Origin: a virus
Strand: one strand, 5' to 3'
Virus record (IMG/VR): IMGVR_UViG_3300008120_000525
Location: 1-22,014 of that record
DNA: 22,014 bases
The translations under genes and the position numbers were made by a program. Positions 8,289-15,199 of this stretch are shown here, piece by piece. The notes under the pieces were generated by a model. The model worked only from the letters and a program-made list of their open reading frames with translations, made no database searches and was not told the DNA's origin. Within the stretch, counting starts at the first letter, position 1. Every line of letters begins with the position of its first letter.

Positions 8289-9017
8289 TCATCTAAGGTT
8301 TGGAGCGTTTGGTGCTTGACCATCAACTCCATCACTTGTGATGTCTGTCTTCAATTTGAAGTAGGTGGATAGTAACTTCTGGGAAGTTAGCTCGAGGACT
8401 TGCTTCTCTAGGTAACCAGGAACAGGAGACTCATTGTCAAGAGGGTTCTTGCAAAGTTGTTCTGTTGTATATTCTGGAGTACCACAACCACACTCTGGAT
8501 ACATAATGGAATTAGGAACATCCTCCTCGAACAAAGCAACAAGTCTGATAGCTTTGAGAAGTGGATTGTTTACATAAAGATATCCATTAGAAATCCAGTA
8601 GTATTCTTCCTTCTTAATGATAGGAAGCTTAAGCAAGTTAATGTATCGATTGATGGTTATTTCTTTTAGTTTCTTTCCTTGTCCACTCATCGCATTGATT
8701 GAGTAAACACCCTGGATAACATACTGATAGTTACCTTCAGTGATGCGAGGGAGCTTGAGTTTAGTTCTAGCTACAGAACAAGGATCGACATAATCACAGC
8801 ATTCAGAAATAGGAACCTCTACCATCTCTAAACAAGGGATGGTAGTGAATACTGTGTCAGTAGCCCAAAGCTTCCTCAGATTAGTCTCACGTTTAATCAA
8901 AAGGAAGGCATTGTTCTTAATCTCAGACATAACAGCTCTATCTGTTATCAAATTATCAGTTGACAACAGTTTATGCATAGAGCGTACATCTGAAACTAAT
9001 TTCCTAAAAGTAGACAT
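8289..9017 (-). CDS. crAss-like structural (ring/neck) protein
   Basis: The 242-residue protein matches a conserved crAss-like virion family: an N-terminal helix with a DRA-x-MSEIKNNAFLLIKRE segment, then LWATDTVFTTIPCLEMVEVP, SECC at about 72-75, then RTKLKLPRI and VIQGVYSI. A second Cys motif (CGCGTPEYTTEQLC) lies near 176-189, and the C-terminus contains a helical Leu-rich segment (LEKQVLELTSQKLLSTYFKL). I infer a tail-ring role from family memory and from its place upstream of the P22 gp4-like protein and the muzzle. The start overlaps the phosphoesterase stop as TAATG, and its TGA nearly touches the next start. The family call is fairly sure; the exact ring number is not. Confidence 0.75.
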   Translation of the reverse strand: MSTFRKLVSDVRSMHKLLSTDNLITDRAVMSEIKNNAFLLIKRETNLRKLWATDTVFTTIPCLEMVEVPISECCDYVDPCSVARTKLKLPRITEGNYQYVIQGVYSINAMSGQGKKLKEITINRYINLLKLPIIKKEEYYWISNGYLYVNNPLLKAIRLVALFEEDVPNSIMYPECGCGTPEYTTEQLCKNPLDNESPVPGYLEKQVLELTSQKLLSTYFKLKTDITSDGVDGQAPNAPNLR

Positions 9018-10267
9018 TATAAATATTGTTTGAATATGTTCGTCATCCCATAGAGCTCATCAATGAGAAACGCAGTTACCTCACCTCTCGCGCACGTGTA
9101 TCCATTCTTCTCATCCCACCCACTCTTTGCATTTGAGAATGCAGGGATTTGGTAAAATTTAATTCCGTTAAAGTCTTGACTCAATTCATGGTGCTTATCA
9201 CCTGTGAATATGTAAAACACTTCATGGTCAGACCAATTATCTTTATATTCCATTGGGAATATACCAGCAAGTTTAGCAGGTTTGATAGCATCACCATGAT
9301 TAAACATCATAGCTGTAACTCCATAACTTACGTACTTCCTATACTTAGGAGAACAATCAAATGTCACTCCAGGGATATATCTAAAGTAGGTTTGCAGCCA
9401 ATTTATCATGTGCCATCCTACATATTCATCGTGATTACCAGCTACATATATCACATCCACATTACTTGTGTAGTTGAGTAGCAATGAAATCATAAGAACC
9501 TCATGATCGCATATTGATTTGAATGACTCATGGTAACCTCCAATATTCTGTTGTGGAGTGCCTTTGGTTGTAGTTCCTGTAAACTCACTATTGAATTCAT
9601 CTGATCCAATAATGTATACAATCTTATCTAAGTTATTTGCTAAAGCAGCTTGTGCAAGGATTGTTTCAGTCCTGTAAGCCATTCTAGCAAATCTTTCTTT
9701 AATGTTGTTATCTCCATCTACATCAATCTTATTGTAATGCGCATCCTGTTTGTTAATAACAAGAGCAGCATTAGACTTGCTTGGATGTAGTTTTGGAGAC
9801 ATTATCTCCTGAGAAGCAGGAGTGTATGAACTGAGGAACTCTATAAAGGAGTCTTGGAATACCTGTTCTCCTTTCTTTTTACCAAGCCAAGCCTTCACTT
9901 GATAATGAGGCTGGTCAGCATTCCCCCAGTAGTTTTGTACGTATTTAGTTATTTCCCACTTGTCTGTATCAATCTTACACTTCTCAATTAAATCGTCTAA
10001 ATCTTTGATCTCTTCTTTACTATTAAAGACTATCTCACCTGTTCCCTTTTCCACATCCTCGGAAAACCTTACAATTGCATCTTCTAGTTCTCCAATATAG
10101 CTGGCAGTTTCTGCCTCATTTCTTATACTTTCTGAATTCCTTAACTCTCTTATCAACGAATCAACCTCATCCTCTGTAATGTTTAGTTTCTCTGCATAGA
10201 ACTTTTTGCTCTTTTTCCAGTGAAGCATCTGCTCCAGCTGGTGCAGAAGGGATTGATTTTCAGGCAT
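9017..10267 (-). CDS. Calcineurin-like metallophosphoesterase with N-terminal helical extension
   Basis: This 416-residue protein carries the metallophosphoesterase motif order: DAH (175-177), GSDE (221-224, replacing the usual GDxxD), GNHDE (277-281), NHGD (324-327 region) and GDKHH (356-360). These residues normally bind two divalent metals and hydrolyse phosphoesters; the substrate cannot be told from the sequence. Residues 1-60 contain a Lys-rich helix and KFYAEKLNITEDEVDSLIRE, which resembles a helix-turn-helix, so nucleic acid may be the target. A middle segment (YWGNADQPHYQVKAWL) precedes the catalytic domain. I recall phosphoesterases of this type in Bacteroidetes phages. The gene is flanked upstream by a strong terminator and its own candidate promoter, yet is coupled by TAATG to the next structural gene. 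Confidence 0.9.
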   Translation of the reverse strand: MPENQSLLHQLEQMLHWKKSKKFYAEKLNITEDEVDSLIRELRNSESIRNEAETASYIGELEDAIVRFSEDVEKGTGEIVFNSKEEIKDLDDLIEKCKIDTDKWEITKYVQNYWGNADQPHYQVKAWLGKKKGEQVFQDSFIEFLSSYTPASQEIMSPKLHPSKSNAALVINKQDAHYNKIDVDGDNNIKERFARMAYRTETILAQAALANNLDKIVYIIGSDEFNSEFTGTTTKGTPQQNIGGYHESFKSICDHEVLMISLLLNYTSNVDVIYVAGNHDEYVGWHMINWLQTYFRYIPGVTFDCSPKYRKYVSYGVTAMMFNHGDAIKPAKLAGIFPMEYKDNWSDHEVFYIFTGDKHHELSQDFNGIKFYQIPAFSNAKSGWDEKNGYTCARGEVTAFLIDELYGMTNIFKQYL

Positions 10268-10295
10268 TTACGATTTAATTTAGTTAAAATTGCAG

Positions 10296-10328
10296 TAAAG
10301 ATACGAAAGAGTTTTGATATTTTCCAAA
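10296..10328 (-). promoter_or_regulatory. Bacteroidetes-type promoter for the phosphoesterase/tail operon
   Basis: On the minus strand TTTG (10325-10328) is followed by 21 nt and then TATCTTTA (10296-10303). This fits the Bacteroidetes primary-sigma pattern (TTTG, ~19-21 nt, TAnnTTTG) with the last -7 base changed to A. It lies between a strong terminator and the phosphoesterase start, so transcription would begin some 20 nt before the ATG. Confidence 0.6.
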
Positions 10329-10376
10329 TTATTTTAACCTTTCTAGTTATCTATTCTAACTAAACTTGTTATAAAT

Positions 10377-10408
10377 AAAAAACTCCCAGGGGTAAAAACC
10401 CCCAGGAG
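10377..10408 (-). terminator. Strong rho-independent terminator after the fibre genes
   Basis: The minus-strand RNA forms an 11-bp stem, CTCCTGGGGGT with ACCCCTGGGAG (two G-U pairs), a TTTT loop, and a run of six T immediately after. It begins 36 nt downstream of the 215-aa gene's TAA and ends before the promoter at 10296-10328, marking a transcription-unit boundary. Confidence 0.9.
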
Positions 10409-10443
10409 AAGCCCTGAAAACCAACAAACAGAGCTTTTTAATA

Positions 10444-11091
10444 TTATGGACAAAGTACATATGCATTATCTTGTATTTGTAGATTTGCATATATACTAGT
10501 TACACCATTAATTACTTGTGATACTGGATTTGATATACCACATTTAGAAGTGAAATCTCCTGACACTTGTCCTTGACCAAACAACAAGTCTTGATTTGAA
10601 AAGTTTCTAATACCAAATATAAATGTGCCTCCAGCAGCTATAGGGAAAGTTGTTGATGGTATATAACTTGGATAATTACCTGGAGAAATATTCCAAGTTT
10701 GCCACCCACTTCCAGTGTCATACCATATTGTAACAGGTGATGGAACTAATCCATTAACAGCTAAATAAACAGTTACAGGATAGCTCTCTGCTAACGTTGT
10801 TGTGGTGGTTGTTGTAGGAGGAGTTACAGTCGTTGTGCTAGTAGTAGTAGTAGAAGATGTACTTGTTGTAGTAGTTAAAGCATTAATTTGGTTCTGTAAA
10901 GAAATAACAGTACTTTTTAAATCACAGATTTGCTCATCAATCTTTTGAAGAGCCACACTCAACGAATCACATGTCTGTACATTAGTACAAGGAAGATTTG
11001 GTCCAGTATAACCAACTTGATCAGACCCCACAACCTTTGATTGGCAGGGATCTTGACAGGGGCTACAATATTGTGGAGGAGTGAATTGCAT
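10444..11091 (-). CDS. Thr-linker fibre-like protein with shared anchor motif
   Basis: The 215-residue product has four parts. Residues 1-27 are Cys-rich (CSPCQDPC). Residues 28-50 hold YTGPNLPCTNVQTCDSLS, an anchor motif shared with the adjacent 376-aa protein. Residues 45-72 form a short coiled coil. Residues 73-99 are a Thr/Ser linker, followed by a beta-type domain with aromatic and Gly residues, ending YVLCP. The layout of virion anchor, trimerising coil, flexible stalk and display head suggests a head or tail fibre; this is inference from architecture. It starts 18 nt after the 376-aa stop and is followed by the strongest terminator in the window, so it ends a transcription unit. Confidence 0.8.
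   Translation of the reverse strand: MQFTPPQYCSPCQDPCQSKVVGSDQVGYTGPNLPCTNVQTCDSLSVALQKIDEQICDLKSTVISLQNQINALTTTTSTSSTTTTSTTTVTPPTTTTTTTLAESYPVTVYLAVNGLVPSPVTIWYDTGSGWQTWNISPGNYPSYIPSTTFPIAAGGTFIFGIRNFSNQDLLFGQGQVSGDFTSKCGISNPVSQVINGVTSIYANLQIQDNAYVLCP
10795..10875 (-). repeat. Thr/Ser linker repeat of the 215-aa fibre-like gene
   Basis: This encodes residues 73-99, Thr/Ser blocks broken by VTPP, between the coiled coil and the C-terminal domain. The plus strand shows gtagtagtagtag-type runs, the most uniform microsatellite here. Confidence 0.9.
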
Positions 11092-11109
11092 TATAGAGAG
11101 TTTAAGCTA

Positions 11110-12240
11110 TTAAGGGATATACATAATGTAGTAACAACCAAGACCAGGTTGATAGTTAGAGTGAGCTAATCCACCTCCTGTAGAGCCTATTGCTACAGAT
11201 ACATCAATTGTACCTTGAGCTCCGCTTGATTTACCAAGAGTTGCTGTAGTTTCACCACTTTTTCTAAGTTCATAAGCTGGATTTGTTCCACAACTTCCTG
11301 CTCTTGCAACTGGATCAGTTGATGTTATAATGTCACAACTACCAGTGCTATCGCTAGCTGCTACAAAATGATAATGGTTATCAACTACAGTAGCTGTAGC
11401 TGAGTGAGAGTGAGCAGGAATCTGTGTAGGGCTAAGAGTTACAGTGTTTGAACCAGCAGTTCCTAACAAAGCATAAGCAGGATTACCAGCAACCGCAGGA
11501 TCAACAGCAGGGTTTAGAGCTCCACCACCCATGCCAGTTGTAGCACCTACAGGAACACGTCCTCTTTTGTCAGGTGTACCATTATTACCGTTACACAAAT
11601 AGATTTTCTCCCAGTCACCTAGCCCAGCACCTGTTGCATCAAAGTTACCTGTAAGAGGACCATAATATTCTACAACAGCGTATGGAACCATACGATTGTA
11701 GTATTTAGTGGTAGTTCCTACACTAGCAAGGTAAGAAGCAATAAGTGAATTAAGATCTGCAAGCTTTACATAGTTGGTACTAACATTTAAAGCAAGAGCA
11801 TTGAGAGCAACCTCTACACTACAAAGTTTTGTAATAGTAGCCTGTAAAATAGCATGTGTTCCAGAGGTTGATGTTACACCAGTAAGACATCCTATTGTGT
11901 AGGGTCCTTCTAATGCAGCAAAATCATCCTCAAGAGCAGTAACTCTTGTGTCTAGTTCACAAACGGCTTTTATCAGGGCATTAATTACATTAACCAGTGT
12001 AAGGTCTTCACACTCTACCAAGTTTTTATTTATAATCTCACATATGATATCAGGATCAATAACTAGTTTGATACCTGTACCATCTAATGTAGAAGTGAGA
12101 AATCCAATCAATGCTTGTTCAACATATGACAGGGAGTCTCCTGTTTGAATTCCCAAAACTGGAACATCTACTCCTGTATACTTGACACATTGATCAGATA
12201 TAATCTCCGTGCATCCATTATAGCAATTAGAACAAGCCAT
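11110..12240 (-). CDS. Fibre protein with tail-collar (microcystin-dependent protein-like) domain
   Basis: This 376-residue protein starts with a Cys-rich segment and the anchor motif YTGVDVPVLGIQTGDSLS (21-38), shared with the following 215-aa protein. A helical region with a short coiled coil (ELDTRVTALEDDFAALE) runs to about 111. Residues 194-232 match the phage tail-collar fold (GDWEKIYLCNGNNGTPDKRG, then RVPVG). His residues in IPAHSHS (277, 279) and DNHYH (289, 291) could bind metal, as HxH motifs do in some trimeric tail fibres. The end, HSNYQPGLGCYYIMYIP, is typical of such domains. The likely role is a trimeric surface fibre on head or tail. Its stop lies 18 nt before the next start. 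The domain call is strong; the attachment site on the virion is not known. Confidence 0.85.
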   Translation of the reverse strand: MACSNCYNGCTEIISDQCVKYTGVDVPVLGIQTGDSLSYVEQALIGFLTSTLDGTGIKLVIDPDIICEIINKNLVECEDLTLVNVINALIKAVCELDTRVTALEDDFAALEGPYTIGCLTGVTSTSGTHAILQATITKLCSVEVALNALALNVSTNYVKLADLNSLIASYLASVGTTTKYYNRMVPYAVVEYYGPLTGNFDATGAGLGDWEKIYLCNGNNGTPDKRGRVPVGATTGMGGGALNPAVDPAVAGNPAYALLGTAGSNTVTLSPTQIPAHSHSATATVVDNHYHFVAASDSTGSCDIITSTDPVARAGSCGTNPAYELRKSGETTATLGKSSGAQGTIDVSVAIGSTGGGLAHSNYQPGLGCYYIMYIP

Positions 12241-12507
12241 TTATCTAAATTTTAAAATTTTAACTCTGCTGGCAATCATGTTCACAGTGAACTCAGCATT
12301 ATAATTAGGATTGCAATATTTATAAACAAGAATCCTCCTGTAGTTAAGGAGGTCCAACATTGTCCCACCAGGAACAGGTTGGTTTAACATATATACAACA
12401 TTGTTGTACAAATTACTAGCCAGATCAGCGAGCTTACAATCTATCTCTGCAATCAGAGAAGGAATGTTAGCGCATTCTGGACAATTTGTAAGCCTGGGTG
12501 ATAACAT
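12241..12507 (-). CDS. Small conserved crAss-like phage protein
   Basis: The 88-residue protein begins MLSPRLTNCPECANIPSLIA, has a helix (IDCKLADLASNLYNNVVYML), then LLNYRRILVYKYCNPNYN, and ends VKILKFR. I recall a near-identical small family in this position in crAss-like genomes, but no role is known to me. It may be a head-tail connector or fibre-assembly factor; that is inference from position only. The start at 12507 lies inside the upstream 50-aa gene, giving a 41-nt overlap in a different frame. The only downstream ATG would delete the Cys motif. It ends just before the collar-fibre start. Confidence 0.8.
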   Translation of the reverse strand: MLSPRLTNCPECANIPSLIAEIDCKLADLASNLYNNVVYMLNQPVPGGTMLDLLNYRRILVYKYCNPNYNAEFTVNMIASRVKILKFR

Positions 12508-12619
12508 TTCTTATAATTTTTCTTCCTTGTTTTACAGCACCGTTACATGCTGCACAAAGACCATTTATCAATTGACATCCGCAGCCAACATTAGCTCCGC
12601 AGTTTCTACATTTTGCCAT
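12467..12619 (-). CDS. 50-aa Cys-rich zinc-finger-like microprotein
   Basis: A 50-residue ORF starts at 12619, one base after the TAA of the 187-aa gene, and stops at 12467 inside the 88-aa gene. It begins MAKCRNCGANVGCGCQLING and contains C-x2-C (4, 7), C-x-C (13, 15) and C-x2-C (22, 25), then a basic tail (GRKIIRNVITQAYKL). The Cys spacing suggests a zinc ribbon or other metal-bound fold. I recall similar Cys-rich small proteins in Bacteroidetes phages. Without it a 113-nt gap would separate two tightly packed genes, and the tight spacing to both neighbours argues it is real. A regulatory, assembly or redox role cannot be told apart. Confidence 0.75.
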   Translation of the reverse strand: MAKCRNCGANVGCGCQLINGLCAACNGAVKQGRKIIRNVITQAYKLSRMR

Positions 12620-12620
12620 A

Positions 12621-13184
12621 TTAATAGAAGTTTATAACGTAGTTATTTCCAGAGCAACCACAATTATTCTTCAGGAAGTTATCAAGCATTATATCTGCCT
12701 GATTGTATAGTTTCATAGCTTCCTGTGTAGCACAATTGTTTGCAGCAGCTATTGATCCTTGGATGAAGAAATAGATAGAAGTTAAATCCACCTTTGCTTG
12801 TGTTTTAATAGCTCTATCACATTCCATCATATCAAGCTTCATAAATGCTCCGTCAAACTTCTCTTGTAATCTTTCAACACGCATGATTGACTTTTCTACA
12901 AAGTTTAAATATGCAGGTGCTACAGAATATTTCAGGTAGTATACACCATCAGGAAGTGGTTGATCCACACCTGGTGCAGTGATACCTAAGTTTGAAGAAG
13001 TGAATATGTTAAAGTCATTAACATTGAATGGTTTAACAACCACTCCAAAGTTAGGGACATTAATCTCAATAGTGGCTCCAGAAACAACAGGAGGGTTTGT
13101 AGGGTAGATAGATGCATCAGCAACACCTAGTGTAAGTGTATTATACGTAGGAATTACTAATATGTCTAATTTTAAATCTGCCAT
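12621..13184 (-). CDS. Conserved crAss-like structural protein (187 aa)
   Basis: The N-terminal ~90 residues are beta-rich (LDILVIPTYNTLTLGVADAS, YPTNPPVVSGATIEINVPNF). The C-terminal half is helical, with IMRVERLQEKFDGAFMKLDM and SIYFFIQGSIAAANNCA, ending in NNCGCSGNNYVINFY. I recall this family, including the PDGVYYLKYSVAPAY and CDRAIKTQ segments, as highly conserved in crAss-like phages next to the small CNPNY-type gene found here. Its exact place in the virion is unknown to me; head or neck is likely from position. The gene follows an 84-nt gap holding a hairpin, so it may be expressed by partial readthrough from the 389-aa gene. The start at 13184 is the first ATG and fits the conserved N-terminus. 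Confidence 0.8.
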   Translation of the reverse strand: MADLKLDILVIPTYNTLTLGVADASIYPTNPPVVSGATIEINVPNFGVVVKPFNVNDFNIFTSSNLGITAPGVDQPLPDGVYYLKYSVAPAYLNFVEKSIMRVERLQEKFDGAFMKLDMMECDRAIKTQAKVDLTSIYFFIQGSIAAANNCATQEAMKLYNQADIMLDNFLKNNCGCSGNNYVINFY

Positions 13185-13200
13185 GTTGTTTTAAATAAAT

Positions 13201-13240
13201 AAGCCAGAGGATTGAGTTTGAATCCTCTCACCTCTGGCTT
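13201..13240 (-). terminator. Bulged or alternative hairpin between the 389-aa and 187-aa genes
   Basis: Two stems compete for one 3' arm in minus-strand RNA: AAGCCAGAGG with CCTCTGGCTT (10 bp), or AGAGGATT with AATCCTCT (8 bp). They can also combine as one 13-bp stem with a 7-nt bulge. ATTTATTT follows, so a weak terminator or processing site is likely. No promoter is visible after it. Confidence 0.65.
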
Positions 13241-13268
13241 AGGTTTATAATCTAGGTTTATCCTACTA

Positions 13269-14438
13269 TTACGGAATCAAAGTTGATGTAGTAGTAGTAG
13301 AAGGCCATACAGTAGTTGTAGTGGATGTAGTTGTGATACAAGAGTTATCACCAGCTACAGGACCCAAACCAGCAACAAGAACAGCCTCGATAGCAGTTGC
13401 AGCAGCACTACCGCTTGCAACAGCAATGATTACAGTTGCATCTTCATAAATGTAGTCACCCCACTGATATGCAGACTTGTCATACTCATTGAACTTGATG
13501 TAGTAAGTATCGTAGGTAGTACCATCAGATACCCAGCTTTCAAAGTTCTCGTTGTAACCATTCATTCTGTACAAATGCTTCAGGTAACCAGCTTGGTAGC
13601 TGTAGAAGTTTTTCTCCAACTGAGCAATCTCAGCAGAAGTACCCACTGCATAAGAAGAACGCTGTACAACGGTAGCATCAGCTACAATGTTACAAGCATC
13701 TGCTACAATGAAGTCAGCAGTTGTTGCAGGTCCACTGTACACGAATGTACGGAACCACATACGGTCATACTCGAAAGGAAATGCTGCAACATCACAAGGC
13801 TGACCATATTTGGTAAGAGGCTTACCAGTGATACGCAAGAAAGCGTTTTGGTCGTTACCAATTCTTTGGAACTGATAGAAATCAGAGAAGGTGATGTTGT
13901 CAGGGTTGTTACCAGGAGCTTGCAATAAGAAATGATAGATGATATCATCAATCAATGCAGGGATATCAACGATAGAGCAAGGATCTCCACCACAATCGCA
14001 ACAAGGTGCGTTTACAGTTACTGAACGTGTAAAACCGTTGAAATACAGAGTGTCTAAGTAGCTAGAGTGAGCACGTAAAGTTACAGTGATAACATCACCA
14101 CACTGTACGTTGAAGTTTGTTACATCTGTAATTTGAGTTACAGGTGTAGGACAACCATTCACTTTATACCACTCAGTTACGTTGCTATTGCAACCAGCAC
14201 CTGAAGGACAACCTTTAATCTTATCAGAACGCTTAGAGCCTTGCAGATAAGTGTTTGTACGGCCCTGCGCAACATAAAAGTAAGGAGCAGCTGCGATGTT
14301 TACAGCTGTAGCCACGGCATAATCATTTTTGAAAATACCAACTTGGCCAGGAGTTAAGTCTTGCGTAGATCCAGAGCTAGGGAGCGCAGTTTGCCCTACT
14401 GGTACTACGAAGAGCGTAGTTAATGAAAAATCAGCCAT
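13269..14438 (-). CDS. Conserved virion structural protein with C-terminal Thr tail
   Basis: This 389-residue protein begins MADFSLTTLFVVPVGQTALP, with GQVGIFKNDYA and PYFYVAQGRTNTYLQGSKRS, an N-terminus I recall from conserved structural proteins of Bacteroidetes phages. A Cys cluster CCDCGGDPC lies at 146-154, followed by a helix and a beta-rich half with aromatic residues. The last 21 residues (369-389) are two Thr/Ser blocks joined by VWPS, ending STLIP with no domain after. That tail resembles the muzzle terminus and could be an exposed attachment arm or the remnant of a lost display domain. Codon choice looks GC-richer and more regular than in the fibre genes, as expected for an abundant protein. 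It starts 29 nt after the 243-aa stop; the hairpin follows it. Confidence 0.8.
   Translation of the reverse strand: MADFSLTTLFVVPVGQTALPSSGSTQDLTPGQVGIFKNDYAVATAVNIAAAPYFYVAQGRTNTYLQGSKRSDKIKGCPSGAGCNSNVTEWYKVNGCPTPVTQITDVTNFNVQCGDVITVTLRAHSSYLDTLYFNGFTRSVTVNAPCCDCGGDPCSIVDIPALIDDIIYHFLLQAPGNNPDNITFSDFYQFQRIGNDQNAFLRITGKPLTKYGQPCDVAAFPFEYDRMWFRTFVYSGPATTADFIVADACNIVADATVVQRSSYAVGTSAEIAQLEKNFYSYQAGYLKHLYRMNGYNENFESWVSDGTTYDTYYIKFNEYDKSAYQWGDYIYEDATVIIAVASGSAAATAIEAVLVAGLGPVAGDNSCITTTSTTTTVWPSTTTTSTLIP
13272..13334 (-). repeat. Terminal Thr/Ser repeat of the 389-aa gene
   Basis: This encodes residues 369-389 (TTTSTTTT, VWPS, TTTTSTLIP). The stop follows directly, and the only sequence before the next gene is the hairpin gap, so nothing is attached to this linker. 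Confidence 0.9.
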
Positions 14439-14467
14439 TTTGTTTTATTTTAGGTGATTGAAAAAAT

Positions 14468-15199
14468 TTATTCGTTTGTCTGTATTCTAAACTGTGCACT
14501 TTGAACAGCAGCAGCGTTCTCTGTGTACATTGCCAGATTCTGTACTGTTAAATCTAATAGTTCGTCCTCTAGATAGAGTTCAAGTTCGCAATCTTGATTA
14601 TAAGATGGTTGTCCGTCTAACATAACATATCCTTCTGCATTTATGTACACTGGATATCTCATATAAGACATATATATCTTACTCGGAGTGAAGGTACCAT
14701 CTGTGAAGATAGATATTTCATCTGTCGAGAGGAAGTTGAAAGTCTCTTGATATTCAAAGGAAGGCTTGTAGTGATCGTTATTCAGGATGAACTGTAAGTC
14801 ACCATGTTTAGCCAAGTCTCTGTTAATCCAGATCTTTCTATCCTTACACACTCCTTTGTCAGCAAGTATATAACTATCAATATAGAACATATACTTAGGA
14901 TTAAGAAGGTGCAGATTAGCAAACCATTGATTTAGTTCAGCATTCTTGAGTGTTAAGTCAAGAGGCTGATGATTGTAGGTAACAACCAAACTTTGGAGGT
15001 CCTCATAACGCTTCTTAAAAGCATCGAGTCCCATTCCACTTACCACACTAAAACCATCAACCTTTTGTTTTATCAGCTTGATTTGAGCTTCATTAAGAGC
15101 TAAAATCTTATCTTCTAAGTTTATCTGCTGATGTATATTAGTCGATAGTTTATTTAGTTTCTGGTCTATCTTATACAATAAACTATCTACTGGTATCAT
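14468..15199 (-). CDS. Conserved crAss-like head-completion/neck protein (243 aa)
   Basis: It begins MIPVDSLLYKIDQKLNKLST, then INLEDKILALNEAQIKLIKQ, a helical N-terminus I recall as strongly conserved in crAss-like phages. The middle contains GVCKDRKIW and HYKPSFEYQETF. The C-terminal third has MSYMRYPVYI, DCELELYLEDELLDLTVQNLA and QFRIQTNE. The helix-beta-helix layout with a C-terminal E-x-E-D-x-LLDLTVQ helix resembles connector or ring proteins, so a neck role is plausible; that is inferred. The start overlaps the upstream TGA as ATGA, so translation is coupled to the 322-aa gene. No enzymatic motif is visible. Confidence 0.8.
   Translation of the reverse strand: MIPVDSLLYKIDQKLNKLSTNIHQQINLEDKILALNEAQIKLIKQKVDGFSVVSGMGLDAFKKRYEDLQSLVVTYNHQPLDLTLKNAELNQWFANLHLLNPKYMFYIDSYILADKGVCKDRKIWINRDLAKHGDLQFILNNDHYKPSFEYQETFNFLSTDEISIFTDGTFTPSKIYMSYMRYPVYINAEGYVMLDGQPSYNQDCELELYLEDELLDLTVQNLAMYTENAAAVQSAQFRIQTNE

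Noticed and set aside
8288-8335. Longer start for the 158-aa gene at 8335
   Set aside because: It would overlap the upstream coding sequence by 45 nt, while the ATG at 8287 follows the TGA by one base, as elsewhere in this operon.
10268-10443. tRNA or extra small gene in the 176-nt gap
   Set aside because: The gap is explained by a terminator and a promoter; no cloverleaf or ORF with a plausible start is visible.
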